64,000 bases of DNA, from contig JAJKFH010001094.1 in the NCBI GenBank assembly GCA_023333565.1, positions 124,001 through 188,000 on the forward strand. Reading direction: 5' to 3'. The stretch comes from Puffinus mauretanicus. Its lineage: Eukaryota; Chordata; Aves; Procellariiformes; Procellariidae. This document shows, in pieces, positions 1 through 12,032 of the stretch; position 1 is the stretch's first letter, and every line of letters starts with the position of its first letter. The position numbers and the translations under genes were made by a program. Below the pieces are notes generated by a model. That model saw only the letters and a program-made list of their open reading frames with translations, was not told the origin of the DNA and searched no databases.

Positions 1-977
1 GGGGGGGGGGGGGAAGTCCTTCATGTACCAATGTAAACTTTGTCAAATTGGGACCAGTTGTAGTTGCATGGTGTTAGGTTTTCTTCTCTGTAATGCAAAT
101 GTCTTTTCACACTGTTCTTGCTGTCTGATCCATTTAATTTTTATGAGCTTTCATTATGGACATCTGGTCATGGTAATACATAACGCTTGTAAAGCTGGTA
201 AAGGATCAGATGCCAGGACTTACGTATTCAGAGATCTGGATTTGTCTTTTCTTATGATGTGCACATTTTCCTGAGGACAGAAAGACCACAGAGAAATATC
301 ATTCATCATCAAACAGCAGCAAGAAGTGGCATGAGAGAGTTTTGCAACAGGATAAATACCCCAAATTATACGTTATTTCCTTTTGGAAAGTTTTTTTTTT
401 GAAATTATTTCAATATGTCTGCATAAAATAACATAATTTTAACAGGTTTATGTTGGCTTACAGTTTGTGTAATTTTTTAGAATGCTCTTTCTGTAGTTAC
501 ATACTGGTATTATGGTCTTGTGATTATAGAATTCCACTAGAAGTATGAAGTGTATGCCAAAAAAATCAGTGAATTTTTGGCCTGTAGAATTCATGAGGGA
601 ACATTCAGTTGTTTAAGATATCCTGCCCCCACCTCAAATCATAAAATTCCTGCATCATAAGGAGTTTACAAAGAAGGCTGTATTTGTGGCTTACTCGAGC
701 AGAAGCTGGAAAAATGGTATATGTCTCTACCATTTGTATATGTGTTATCCCGTGTGCCTTAATGATGCTTCAAGGAACATGTGTAAGTCAAACTGTTCTT
801 GGCAGAATGCTTCGTGTAAAAAAAAAAAAAAAAAAAAATGGGGGGGGGGGGGGCAAGACGGCCTGATGTTAGACTTTCCCTTCAGAATTAAATCTAACCA
901 TTGCAATCAAACTTCCTGTCTCGCAGTTCAAAAAGTAATTTCTATTATCCCCATTCCGTTCTCTATTATCCCTCCAG
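1..977 (+). other. BTBD7: BTBD7 intron (partial), with homopolymer tracts
   Basis: Non-coding sequence upstream of the first BTBD7 exon in the window, ending in the acceptor ctattatccctccag at 977. It opens with 13 consecutive G at 1-13. At 818-853 it has 21 A, then T, then 14 G, about 125 bp before the acceptor. Open frames that cross this tract are chance frames. Nothing else recognised. Confidence 0.8.
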
Positions 978-1156
978 TTCCCAATCTCCTCATTGTAAAA
1001 GAGATGATCAAACGGCTGCAGGAGCTGCGTCATACTGAGCAGGTGCAGAGAGCGTATGCTCTCAATTGTGGAGAAGGCGCCACAGTCAGTTATGAGATTC
1101 AGATTCGTGTGCTGCGGGAATTTGGACTTTCTGATGCTGCTGCTGAACTTTTGCAG
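978..1156 (+). CDS. BTBD7: BTBD7 coding exon (first in window)
   Basis: 179 nt: the last two bases of a valine codon, then 59 full codons from PNLLIVKEM to AAAELLQ. Acceptor ccctccag at 977, donor GTATGA after 1156. It codes the conserved helical segment downstream of the BACK region. Confidence 0.93.
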
Positions 1157-4100
1157 GTATGAAAAATTGCTGGTGTAAGACCACAAATGCTTTGATTCTG
1201 TTCTGCTTATGAATTGACTTGAATGCATAATCTGCAATAAGAGAACTGCTTTGTTTGTGCACATGCAGGTGCAAAAATGCTTTGAAATGCCTGCGTAACT
1301 GTAGAACTGTCCAAGTGCAAATTACAGTGAGACTGTTGCATTTGGTTTATGTGATTTTATAAATGTGTAAGTGCAATGTATAAATATTTTTCTCAAGAGT
1401 TGTTGCCATTCAGGGTGCTCTTACTGCCACAGATTTTGGGGACAAAAAAATCTGCTGAAGAGGCAGTTGATGAGAATAGTCAAACCATAACTAGAAATCT
1501 AGATCATGATTTGTTCTTGAATCAGAGAGGAGAAAAAGTCCTAACTGATACAGTAGATCTGCATAGTACATATCAGGACTGGGAAATTGGAAATCCTGCT
1601 TCTGTTTGTATGCTGCTGTTAAAGCAAAATGCATTTGTTGGTCAACTTATTCAGACAGTGAATCTGATGCTTCTTGTCTTGTTTTTAAAAAAATCTTTCT
1701 TCCATGGTAACTGTAATCACCTCCAAGTGTTGGTGAGGTTTTAAGTGGCACAACTAGCCTGTTACAGTACGAGCAGATTTCTTATTCCAATGCGTGTTAG
1801 TTTAGGAGATTTTTCTAGATGAGTTCCTACTTTTGTTTTGTTACATGCTGGGTTTTTTCCTTTGCAGAATCCTCACAAATTCTTTCCTGATGAGCGATTT
1901 GGGGACGAAAGCCCACTCCTGACAATGAGACAGTCTGGACGATGTCGCGTTAACAGTACTCCCACTGCAGAAACCATGTTTACAGAACTGGACTCTTTTG
2001 TGGCCTTCCATCCACCATTGCCCCCTCCTCCACCTCCATACCACCCACCAGCAACTCCTATTCATAACCAGTTCAAAGTGGGCTGGAAACAAAGGGTGCC
2101 AACTCAACATCCCTCACGTTCCTTTTCTTACCCGTGTAATCACTCACTATTCCACTCCCGAACCATTCCCAAAGCTGCACCGCCTGTCTACTTGCCGAGT
2201 GTTAAAGCAGCGCCTCCTGATTGCACTAACAATGCAGGTCTGGGGAGACAAACGGTGGCTGCAGCAGCAGCAGTGATGGCAGCTGAGAAGCAAGTAGTAA
2301 GTATTGTGCTTTCTCCTCTTCTCCCTATCTCTGGCCACTCAAAGTACCTTACAGAGAGGAGCTGGAGAGAATTCTTATGGTGAAGTAACTTGGCTTTGTT
2401 AAGTAAAAGAGCATCTTCATTGGTTAGGAGAAGAATTTTCTACCAAACTGGCTGTCAGCATTCTGCGTCCCAAAGGCATGCCCTAATCTGTGGGAGAATG
2501 AATGTTCCAGGGCCAGGAGCATTTTGGAGGGGCAAGTGGGACTCACAAATCTTCTGAAATAATACAGTTTGCTCTACATTTAAAACAAAGCATAAGTCAG
2601 CTTCAATAGTGGACTGTGTGCTATAATTCAAGGGTAGAAATAGTGATATTTTGGCTATTCACAGGTAAGTAGTCCTGAAGTAAACAGATGTGTATAAAGG
2701 GAACCTGCGGAGAATGTGAAGGCCTTACAGCTGTGAAAAAGATTTTTAAATTAATAGGCAAGCAGAAATTGGTAATTGCAAATACAAAGGGGTTTGTCAC
2801 AGCATTTAAAGACAATTGTTACAGTTGCTGAACTACGATACGATGCAATGAAAACAACGAACTATAACATACTGGACAAAGACATAGCTTTGTGAAGTAC
2901 ATGAAATGCTAAATAAAGGATTTTGTAATTTATTTCTGCAGTGAAAAAACAAGTGGACAGTTGTGTCATACTAAAAACCTGCTCTTTAGATGCAGATTTG
3001 ATCTGGAGTTCTGAATGGAAAAATGGATTTTTTTTTTTTTTTTGCTTTAGCAATCGTCCTAAATATATTGCACTCCTTTCTATATTTTAACCTAAATTAT
3101 TTAACTTCAAATTAGAGTTGTCTTCCATTGTTTGTTCAAGGGCGGGTTTTGTAGCATAAGTCTCTCTTTCTTGATCAGTACTGACTTCACTAAGGAAACC
3201 ATATAGTGATCTTTTTCACAGTTTTTTCACATTAGAAATGTCTCTACTAGAATGTTTATATATAAAGTGCAAAGAGAAGCATAGACTTAATATGGATGAC
3301 ACTTTTGTTCTGTATTATTTCTGCAATTTGTGAGCTACTAGTAATCAATGATTACTAAAATTGCTTTCATTAGGAATGATAAATACAAGTAGAAATTTTA
3401 ACTCTTCTGTCGGGAAGACTGTAACATGCTTGTCTCATTGCAGGATTGCTTATAGGTGTAGGTGAGAAGAATGCCATGCAACAACTTCCATGCACTTCGT
3501 GGCCCTAGGCAGCACTGTGACTGATGCTCCCCCCCAAGCCCTGAGGCTGTCATGCATACACATACGTGTGCATGCAATTAACTTACTTTAAAATATGAAT
3601 CGCAAGCAGAGGGGTTGCAACTATAGTGACAAAATATATGTTTCGTGGCTTCCCTGCACTGGAACTGCGTGCTATAACAAACCATTTGTTAAGTTCTGCA
3701 CAGAGTACCTTGTTTAGTTTGATAATTGCAAGTGGGTTAAAGCAGGCTTACCTTTTGAGAGTTTAACAGTACATTGTCATTTACTGCATATTCAAGACAA
3801 GATGTGTTTAAGAAGAAACTATTACTGTGGCACAGCAGCTTCATGAAAGAAAGTTGTCTTGAGCTAGCAGGAAGGTGGAGGATACATGTGTTCTTTAAAC
3901 AGTGTAGGAAACTTGCAGGCTGAGGTTAGTCTAGGCAAAGGTAGATTAGGAAAATGCCATTTTGAATTACAGAAACTATCCTAAATACAGTTTGTTTAGC
4001 TTTTGCTTTGTTTCCATGGACCAATTTCTTTTCTCTTCCAGTGTAATCAGCCCTTGCTAAATGAACTGATGCCAGATATCGCAATGGGTGTGTCAGCAAT

Positions 4101-4857
4101 GTCTTTAAAAGACAGAAGATTACCAGAGCTCACTGTCGACACAGAATTAAGCCAGACGGTCACAGAGGTAGGGCCTGGTCCACCCCAGCACATTTCATGT
4201 ATTCAGAACAGACACATGCCCACTTCTCGAAAGAAACATGCAATAGAGCAGAAAATAGATGCTCGAGAAAATCAGCAGGAATATCCTGACTTCTATGACT
4301 TCTCCAATGCTGCATGCAGACCCTCCACTCCAGCACCCAACAGGCACAGTCCTTCACCTTCACAAGGCATATATTTTGGCCCAGATTTGTATAGCCACAG
4401 TAAGGCATCACCAAGTGGCTTAAAGTCAGCCTATCTACCTTCCCAGATATCTCCTAAAAAACAAGAGGATTCTAGGAGGGAGTACCTGCTCTGCCAAGAT
4501 GGGCATCAACACAGACAAAAGAATGAGCCAATACACCTCGATGTCTTAGAACAACCTCCCCAGCGACTGGACTTGGCATTGGCTACCCAGGAAAATGCTA
4601 GTAATGGCCCAGTTCACATCAGGGGAAGAACAAAAATGGAAACCGATTTAACCTATGGGCTAACCTCCAACAGACCTTCGCTCTCTGCATACACCTCCGA
4701 AATGCAAGAAGAGAGACCCAGTAGGAGACTGGCAGATGATGAGCCATTGGAACATGGAGCACAGAGAAATGCAGATTTGGAAAGGGAAGACGCAGTAAGC
4801 AGAGGAAGGAGGTCTCCAAACAAACCAGACTTCCTGTATAAAAAATCTGCCCTATGA
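978..4857 (+). CDS. BTBD7: BTBD7, BTB/POZ domain-containing protein 7, C-terminal part (3 exons)
   Basis: The last about 473 residues of BTBD7, coded by exons 978-1156, 1868-2296 and 4042-4857 (stop TGA 4855-4857). All junctions are GT-AG and the phases agree. Human BTBD7 is about 1,130 residues, so the BTB and BACK domains lie upstream of the window. The part here runs from an alpha-helical stretch (LLIVKEMIKRLQELRHTEQV) through a proline-rich segment (HPPLPPPPPPYHPP) and a short alanine tract to a long polar, probably disordered tail ending PDFLYKKSAL. Family knowledge: BTBD7 promotes epithelial cell dynamics and branching morphogenesis and lowers E-cadherin adhesion. The tail carries no catalytic motif. 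The gene is convergent with UBR7, as in human. Identification is from recognised sequence in all three exons. Confidence 0.95.
1157..1867 (+). other. BTBD7: BTBD7 intron
   Basis: 711-nt phase-0 intron between donor GTATGA and acceptor ttttttcctttgcag. Nothing else seen. Confidence 0.85.
1868..2296 (+). CDS. BTBD7: BTBD7 coding exon (proline-rich segment)
   Basis: 429 nt, 143 codons, phase 0 on both sides. It starts NPHKFFPDERFGDESPLL and ends AAEKQV before donor GTAAGT. It contains the proline run (PLPPPPPPYHPP) around residues 46-58 of the exon, a serine- and histidine-rich stretch (SRSFSYPCNHSLFHSR), and the tract TVAAAAAVMAAEKQ near the end. I recall a longer Ala/Thr tract here in human BTBD7. 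Confidence 0.94.
2297..4041 (+). other. BTBD7: BTBD7 last intron
   Basis: 1,745-nt intron from GTAAGT to acceptor tttctcttccag. It is AT-rich with a poly-T run near 3029-3043. No further exon or recognisable repeat. Confidence 0.85.
4042..4857 (+). CDS. BTBD7: BTBD7 terminal coding exon
   Basis: 816 nt: 271 codons and TGA. Starts CNQPLLNELMPDIA, ends PDFLYKKSAL. Rich in Ser, Pro, Arg, Glu and Gln, without a folded-domain signature. Recognisable conserved blocks include KDRRLPEL, QEYPDFYDFSNAACRPSTPA and RRSPNKPDFLYKKSAL. The open frame extends 39 nt upstream to an ATG at 4003, but that part is intronic. Confidence 0.95.
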   Translation, partial: CNQPLLNELMPDIAMGVSAMSLKDRRLPELTVDTELSQTVTEVGPGPPQHISCIQNRHMPTSRKKHAIEQKIDARENQQEYPDFYDFSNAACRPSTPAPNRHSPSPSQGIYFGPDLYSHSKASPSGLKSAYLPSQISPKKQEDSRREYLLCQDGHQHRQKNEPIHLDVLEQPPQRLDLALATQENASNGPVHIRGRTKMETDLTYGLTSNRPSLSAYTSEMQEERPSRRLADDEPLEHGAQRNADLEREDAVSRGRRSPNKPDFLYKKSAL

Positions 4858-7800
4858 AAGCAACCTCCACTATCTCTCTGTGCCTAAGAGTTGTAAACAT
4901 CCCATTCTTCGCAACTTTTGGCCTGACTTCTGTCAGACAGATTCATTCATGCCAGCGGATAAATTCAGCTTTGCTCACTTCTTTTGCTTTATTAGAGACA
5001 GCATGTTATCAGTTTGTTTTTAATGCTGCTTCTGGTTTTATTTTGTGGGGAATTTTTTTTGAGCAAACTTAATTAAGCCTTTTAAAAAAAGAAAAGAAAA
5101 AAAAAGAAACAAACAACAACAACTGGTACCTTTTTTCTACAACCTGGTAGCCTTTTGCACCTGTACATCTATTTTAGTGTATTAGTTTTGTACTAATATG
5201 TTGAACTTTATTGTCACATTTAAAGGACTGTATTTTCATACTTTTGCATTTTCCCTTTCACCTACCAATTCCCTATGTGCATTGGGTTGCACATTATGAA
5301 ATGTATTTTCTTATGAGATAGTAACAATGCGTTTATTTTTTAATTATAGGAATTCCAAAGAACAGCACATCAAAATACTACATTTTTAGTTAGATTTTGT
5401 TGTTTGTTTAGATCTGAAATCTTCCTGATTTTTACGACTATGGCAAGAATCCAGTCTAATGTTTTGTTTGAAAAGTTCTGGCAGCTGGTCTTATCCTTTT
5501 ATAGCAAGCCCACTTCAAGAATTATATTTGGTTTTAAGAGTCCAGGGGGATATTTAGGAGTTCAAATTCACTGGGATTTGACAGTCTGATTCTGTTTGCT
5601 TTCTGGTTCAGCTGTGACCATGGAGAACTCCATGATCACCCAGAAGCACTTACTAGACAGACTAGAGTTGTTCATTTGCCCATGCAGATATAAATCTAGA
5701 AATACTGTAAAAATTACAGTAATGACTTGTTCTTCCAGCTACCCATACATAGGGGTAAGTGAAGAGCGGAGCTGAGGATTTGTGCTAAATCCTGGGGTGT
5801 GAGGAAGACAAGGCGTAGTATCTTTGCTGTTGCCTGAATGGTAACCCTCCACTTGAGAGGGTTCCCTCTCCAACAGAGGTGCTGAGGTGACTGCTCATTG
5901 CCTTGCTTTCTCCTGCCTATGATTAAAAAAGGGCTTCACTCTTGGTGATGTCGTTCAGTGTTCCTTACCTGATCTGAAGTGTTGCTGACTTCATAGTTGC
6001 AGCTGTTCTGTGAACAAAATCAAAGTGAAGAGTAACTGCTCTAGCATCATGAAATGTGCGAAGCTTTAGCACTCTTAAATTACACTTCCATTTCCCAACT
6101 TTGCTTTTTTTAAAGCACAGAAATGAGATTCATCTATTAACATGGTATGAAGAGGGAATGATAGCGATCTGGGCTGCCTCCCTGCCACTGGGTTGGGGTT
6201 AAGCAATGCACCGGGTGTAACGGTTGTAAGTATTAAGTGCATCCTTAATACTTACCATGCAGTTTTTACCACAGATTGATTGCATTTAGGATAGGGATCT
6301 GGTGCCACTGCAGTGTCGTGGTTACTGGTAAAGGCCTCTTTGTGTTTTTTTAAATGTAGTTTCTATAATGAAGAATTTCCCTGTTGTAGAAAACTTTAAT
6401 CCTAAGTGTGACCTAAGGACTACTTTAAGGTTAGGTTGAGTTGTTTCCTGCAGTTCAAAATACTTAATACTATTTAAAGAGAAATCTTGCTGCAACTTTA
6501 CTTTTGGTTTTAGTTGGTGGCAGATTTTTACCTAACTTGTTTCAGTAAAGTATGCAAGGCCTGGTAACAACACCACAATGTTATTGAAATATATCAAATA
6601 CTGCATTTCCAAATGACCAACTAGCTTCCAGAGAAATGAAGATATAAGTGTTTGAACCAATAAATCCTAATGTCTCCTGCGTATACATCTGTAGGCCTCC
6701 TGCTTCTGTGAAAGCTCTGCAGACACTCCTTTTGAGAGCAGCCATGGAAGGCCTAGTGTAGGATTGGAGGAGAAACTTAGCTAAACTGCGCAGGTGATGT
6801 GTCTTGTGGGTGAGGGGAGATGTTGGTTTTGTTGGGGTTTTGTTTTGGTGGTTTTTTTTCCCCCTCTGACAGCCTTTTTAATCTGTTTTTTTTTTGACCA
6901 CAGTCAAGACACTTGGTGGTCCTGGCCTCATCACCAATATGTGTTATTTCCATGGGACTGCAGTGTAGAACATCGTTAAATGCGAGAAGGTGTCAGTGGG
7001 GGGATGGTGCTGCTGCAGGCTAGGGACTGAGGTTCACTGGGTTTCTTCTGTAGGCTTGAGCACAGTGCTGTCTGGCTGCATAGCTCTAACCGGGCACTTG
7101 GGTCTTGTGCTCACCAGCATTAGAAGCATTAACGTTAATCACACACAAACCCCCTGAAACTCACTGCACTTGTGTCGTATGTATGTTGGTAGCTTAATTA
7201 CTGAAAAGTCATAGCTGTCCTCAGAAGACTTACTATTCTGAATAATTCATTTTTACCTAAAATTGATAGATGTACTTTGAGAAAACTATTTTAGTTACCA
7301 TAGTTTGATGTGGCACTGTGTGCCTGGACAGAGATGGGGCTGAAATCTACAGATGTAACTTCTAAGCTTGAGATTTGTGGGGATGCGGCTGATGAAGACT
7401 GAGAAGTTTTGAGGTTATGGCTTGAGGGGAATCATGAAATGCTTTGGTTTTCGAGTAAGCTGGTGAGAAATGCCTCGGGGGGGGGGGTGGAGACAGGACA
7501 TGTCTGCATTTTAGAATACAAAATTGCTTCTGAAGTCTCAGAAGCTGAGCAGTATTAGAAAGAGAATAAAGTAGGTGCAAAATAAAAGACAAGTCCTTCT
7601 GAGGCCACAAAGACAATCAGGCCATGTAGACAATCTGTGTTTTCACTTGTATATTTTGAGTTGGGAAGAAGATAGCAGCTAACGGCAGCTGATTCAAAGT
7701 GGGAAAGAAGGATTTGTCAAATTACTGGAACTGTATTTTTGTACTGCAGTGTAGGATTTCCTACTTAGTTGGATGTGTGGAGGGAGGGGAGAGAGACCAT

Positions 7801-9045
7801 CTTTATTCTTCTTCATGGAAGCATTATTCAGAAGCTAGTGTTCATACTACATCTCACTCGCAGAATACACGTACCTGTGCTACCTGCTACTCTTGTTCTC
7901 TGCCTACTGAAACTTTGGTGCAGAAGCTCCTTGTTTACATGAAGCACTTTCTGATTAGGCTGGAAAGTAACATCTTTTCCTCCTGTAAATTTGATGGAGA
8001 TAAGATTACTGACTATATTTTGCTTGAGGGTAGAGGTATGAACATTAAGTTTTCTTGGATGAGGAAGACTTGTGCTCCTCATTCTATTAAAGAGAGAGCT
8101 CAGACTTGACTTTAGTGAGCAACATGCAAAAACTTCTTACTCCCCTTTCCCTGACCCCCTCCTCTTTTCCTTAATATATGGATGAATAACTTAATTCCTG
8201 AAACAGATTCTTCCTTTGAAATGTTTTGTTGTTCCATGGAGTTACTGTAGTTGTGTGTTAATAACTGCTGTGTTGATTGGCAGTTTCTTGTTGTATTTTT
8301 CCTGTTCTTGAGGAGTTTCATTTCTGAAAGTTACGGCTGTGGCCACCTGTACTTGTAAGCCTTGGTTTTTGGTCCTGGAATGTCCCAAATGTTTGTCTTA
8401 TGGGTTCCTTTGGTTTGGGTTTGGTGGGATTTTTGGAGGGTTAGGATTGGGGTTGGTTTTTTTTTTTTTTGAATGAATACTGATGCTGTTTGAGGCACTG
8501 TTCTTTCTTCTAACAAGTATATGCTTCTGTGGTAGAGGTGGTGCTGAGCTCTGCTGAACGCAGGGAACAGCTGAGAGATAAAATTGTAAGACCGTTTTTG
8601 GGGTTTCTGTAATTATCTGTACTGCCAGAAGGCAGCCCTGCCTTCGGCAACGTTACGGTTTTGTTTCTTGTCCTTGTGTTGTTACTGGTATAAAGTCAAG
8701 TGCCTTCAATGCTAAAGGCTCAGAAAACTTTCTTAAACTGACTTCATGTCCTATGCAAGTGTTTTTTCTACAACCTGCATAACCAGTACTTTGTAAAACT
8801 TGTTTACGCTTCAATTGTACATAGTGTTTTTTAAAAAAAATAGTATTTTATTTAGGTACCTCCAAACTTGAATTCTAGTCTTGTGTGATGCATTGTAAAA
8901 CAACACATTTCTCTTTTGAGTACCATTACGGTTGTAAAAAGGTTTTCACTGGTTCTATTTTTCTACTGTTGCTGAGAAGCATGTAACATTGACTTTATCC
9001 TACGTATAGTTGGCATTTCAAATAAATGGCTTGTATAGAACGTGC
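4858..9045 (+). other. BTBD7: BTBD7 3' UTR
   Basis: About 4.2 kb of AT-rich sequence from the stop codon to the best poly(A) signal (AATAAA 9021-9026). Contents: an A-rich run at 5083-5124, possible earlier poly(A) signals at 6659-6664 and about 7564-7569, a G run near 7476-7485, a G/T-rich stretch at about 8400-8470 and a Pumilio-type octamer TGTACATA at 8816-8823. Small open frames here show no coding character. The 3' boundary is inferred from signals only. Confidence 0.75.
9021..9026 (+). terminator. BTBD7: BTBD7 poly(A) signal
   Basis: AATAAA, followed 15-30 nt later by the GU-rich stretch gtgcgtgtgcg (9042-9052), the usual layout of a cleavage and polyadenylation site. Cleavage is expected at about 9036-9045. 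Confidence 0.75.
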
Positions 9046-10449
9046 GTGTGCGACTTCTTCCATTTAACTGTTACTAGCAGGCTGGCCCAATGGACTGTGC
9101 CACCGTTGTCCCAAACTCTCTGACTGATGGCTGGGGGAAGGAGTGGTTTAATACAAACCTTAAGGTGCCCTCTGATGGTAAAGGCTCTTAAAACCGACAA
9201 GGTTTGTTGTTCCTTCTGGAAAAAAAGTGCACGATAATGCTTTGAACATCAAGGATATGATACAAACCAGTGTAAAAAGAGGAATTAAAAATCAGTGGCA
9301 CTGGTCAAGCAGCTTCTTAAAAAGGAAAAGCACTTCTGTGAAATAGTTCAGTGAGCGCTTCTGGCGAGAGCTCAGCTGGCTGAGGCCATTCCCTGTCAAA
9401 GGCAGTAGGGTTGCTCGTAGTCCAGGCAGAGGGACTTGGCCCTCGATCGAGGAAGCGTTTATTTTCTCAGCAGGGCGCTAGACAGACACTCACGATGTCC
9501 CCAGCATTCTCCTCTTGAGTTCCTGTTATCCTACATCAGCTGCTCCACTGCTTCGAAGAGATGACCCAAGTTCACAAGTGTCATCCAGCAGCAGAAAATA
9601 AACTAGGCAAATGTAACATGTATTGCTGCAGGCTTTCTGTTCATTTTGCCACTGTTCTTCAAAGTCTGCTAACTTTATGGAGACACGATGCCTCTTCACT
9701 AGGTGGGGGGGAGCCTTTAGGAAGAAAGCACAGCTGCATTGAAGTTGGAAAGGGGGATTGTTAGGGGCTGGGCCCAAGCACCTGCCAATCACCTCGCGTA
9801 AACCTACTCATGACTGTAGAACAGGCTGATGCCAAGAATGGCCAATGCGTGTTGTCAGTGCTGACCGTGTGCTGTGCAACTGCAGCTGTAATAACTCCTT
9901 TTTGTGGAAATTGGTACTTGGTCCAAAAAAAAAAACTTCCTGCAACTGAACTCCTCCCTCTGTGCAGCCTTGCTGCCACTTCTCGAGCACAGTGAGTGGT
10001 GGGACTGGGCCTTGCTGTCGATTGACCTGTGCCCTGGCAGCTGTTGCTTTTTTATATACTGGGGGAGAAGAGCACAACTTGGACAACCCAGGGTTTCTGT
10101 TCAGGGTGATTTGAGCTCAGAGCTGGACCCCAGGACAGCGCTGTCCTCTGGGCACCTTCTCCCCCACCTCTTTAGTGAACTACATGCTGTGAACTGTGCT
10201 TGATAGGAAGCATCATCCCATCCTGCCTTTTCTCCTGAAAACTGCACCTGCAAGTGGGAGGCCAGCCCTTGCTTCACACCTGCCTGCAATGGCAGGGGCC
10301 AGCATGGAGGCAAAGGCCTTGGCCCCTGAGATGTGTCTTGGCCACATGGCTCAGAAGTCATCGCTGCGCTCCCTGCCTGTGTCTGGATCCTGGATGAAAA
10401 CAAACCACTACAGCAGCATTTCAAAAAAACAAGACAGTACAGGTTGAAC
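9046..10449. other. Intergenic spacer between convergent BTBD7 and UBR7
   Basis: About 1.4 kb between the two inferred 3' ends. Several 60-107 residue open frames on both strands (for example around 9800-10420) overlap one another and match nothing I recognise. A CACTAGGTGGGGG motif near 9698 is loosely CTCF-like. Confidence 0.6.
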
Positions 10450-11939
10450 AGTTCTTTAAATTTTAGGTACTTTAATTAGATATGCAGTTACAACTCCCGA
10501 AACAGTTGCTACAAAAAAAAAAAAAAAAGCACATACAATACCCAGAGTTAAATTTAAAAGCAACTAGTCATTTTGCATGAAACAAACCAATGAACTGAGC
10601 CTCTATACTAGAACTAGCTTTTGTAAATAAAGTGGTCAGAAACAATTAGTAGGGAGAATGACAGATAAAGGTCTGATTTTCTTCTCAAACATCATTAACA
10701 TGGAAGCGGAATAGTACCCCGTGGTAAAGAAATTCTCCAGCTACTTAAGCTACATAAAGCAGGAGTTAAAAATTAGAACTTTCTTAAAGTATATTTTGGG
10801 GTTTGTGGGTAAAGAAAACTAAAAACTACATTAGGCTCCAAACTTACGAAAAGTCAGTATTTAATTGTAGCTAAGTGTAGATTCTTAAAAGTCAGTGAAA
10901 CATCTCCTGTTTCATGATTATCACAGTGATTATAAAAAGATCACACATTTTATACTGTAGCAAAATGCCAGGATGCTGCAGCGTTTTCAGGAACATTTGT
11001 GAAGTACAGTAATTTGCAGTAGGCTAGTTTTTAAAATCAAAGCACATTACAAGTCCTGTAACAACCCCCCCCGATGCTTAATTTGTATTTTAGTACCTCC
11101 TCCTAGATATTGTTTATGTTCTAGTGAGTGGATAAAGTTCATGTGACAAATTTTTGCATGTAAAACATCACTGTACAACATTAGAAACAAAGTTTTTGGG
11201 TTTATAAAAACATTTAGAACATTCTGTGGCATCAAGCCTAACCTATGATTTCTCTCCCATTTTTCGGCTGCCTAGGGAGCACCTCCACAGCTGAGCGCGA
11301 GCACGCAGAAGCACAGCGCTGTTTAGTTCACTTGATGTGACCCAAATGTTAGAATGCGGTTTCACCCAACAGCCACGATGACAACACGTGCCTGCTTTAC
11401 CCTGTCAGGAGCTGTGCCTCCCTCTGCATAGGAAACGGACGCTTGCTCTGTGCAGGGAGCCGTCGCTAGGATCGCTACGCCCCGAAGAGATGACGCAGAG
11501 CCGTTTAAAGCAGGGAAGCAACGCGCTCCGGTCCTGCAAAGCACCATGAGTGCACATTGCCCGCCCTGTACAGAGGGAGGGCGGACAGACCCCACCCAGT
11601 TCTAGTACAGCGCGCAGCTATAGGCACTGAGAGTAAGCCAGGGGCAAGGCTAAAGGGAATGCACAGCGACACACCGCTCTTGGACAAGCCATCCTCTCCC
11701 TTGAGACAAGGCCAGCTTTCACGGGAATGCAGAGTCGATCAGTACGGAAATCCCTATAAATGCAATGTACCTGTTAAGAACACGTTTTAGTCGCTACAAA
11801 TAAAGGAAGTGTAAGACAAAATGAAGACGTTTCTTGGACAGTTGGATTTTGATGAGAAGCCAAATACTGAAGATGCCTCTTCGGTTTGCCAATGAATGTG
11901 GTTTTCCCAGTTGTCCTTTCAGACCCAGACCCTCTCAGT
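10450..11939 (-). other. UBR7: UBR7 3' UTR
   Basis: About 1.5 kb from the UBR7 stop to a minus-strand ATTAAA at 10471-10476; a second ATTAAA is at 10860-10865. I found no AATAAA on this strand in the interval. Nothing coding recognised. The end point is inferred from the hexamer. Confidence 0.6.
10471..10476 (-). terminator. UBR7: Candidate UBR7 poly(A) signal
   Basis: ATTAAA on the minus strand (tttaat on plus), followed by a U-rich segment. It is the more distal of two ATTAAA candidates. Confidence 0.5.
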
Positions 11940-12032
11940 CTAACTACAGTAGTACTGCATCCTGTTAGTCCGTCGTCTTTTCCGTGACTGAAATTCTTCA
12001 AAGAAGTGCTGAATATCTTCTCTTTTAACCAC
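11940..12032 (-). CDS. UBR7: UBR7 terminal coding exon
   Basis: 93 nt: residues 388-417 and the stop TAG (11940-11942). VVKREDIQHFFEEFQSRKRR, then the conserved MQYYCS C-terminus. The RKRRR cluster may serve as a nuclear localisation signal. Confidence 0.97.
   Translation of the reverse strand: MVKREDIQHFFEEFQSRKRRRTNRMQYYCS

Noticed and set aside
686..1162. 158-codon frame joining intron sequence to the BTBD7 exon
   Set aside because: It runs through the A21/G14 tract and has a clean splice acceptor at 977. Only the part after 977 is coding.
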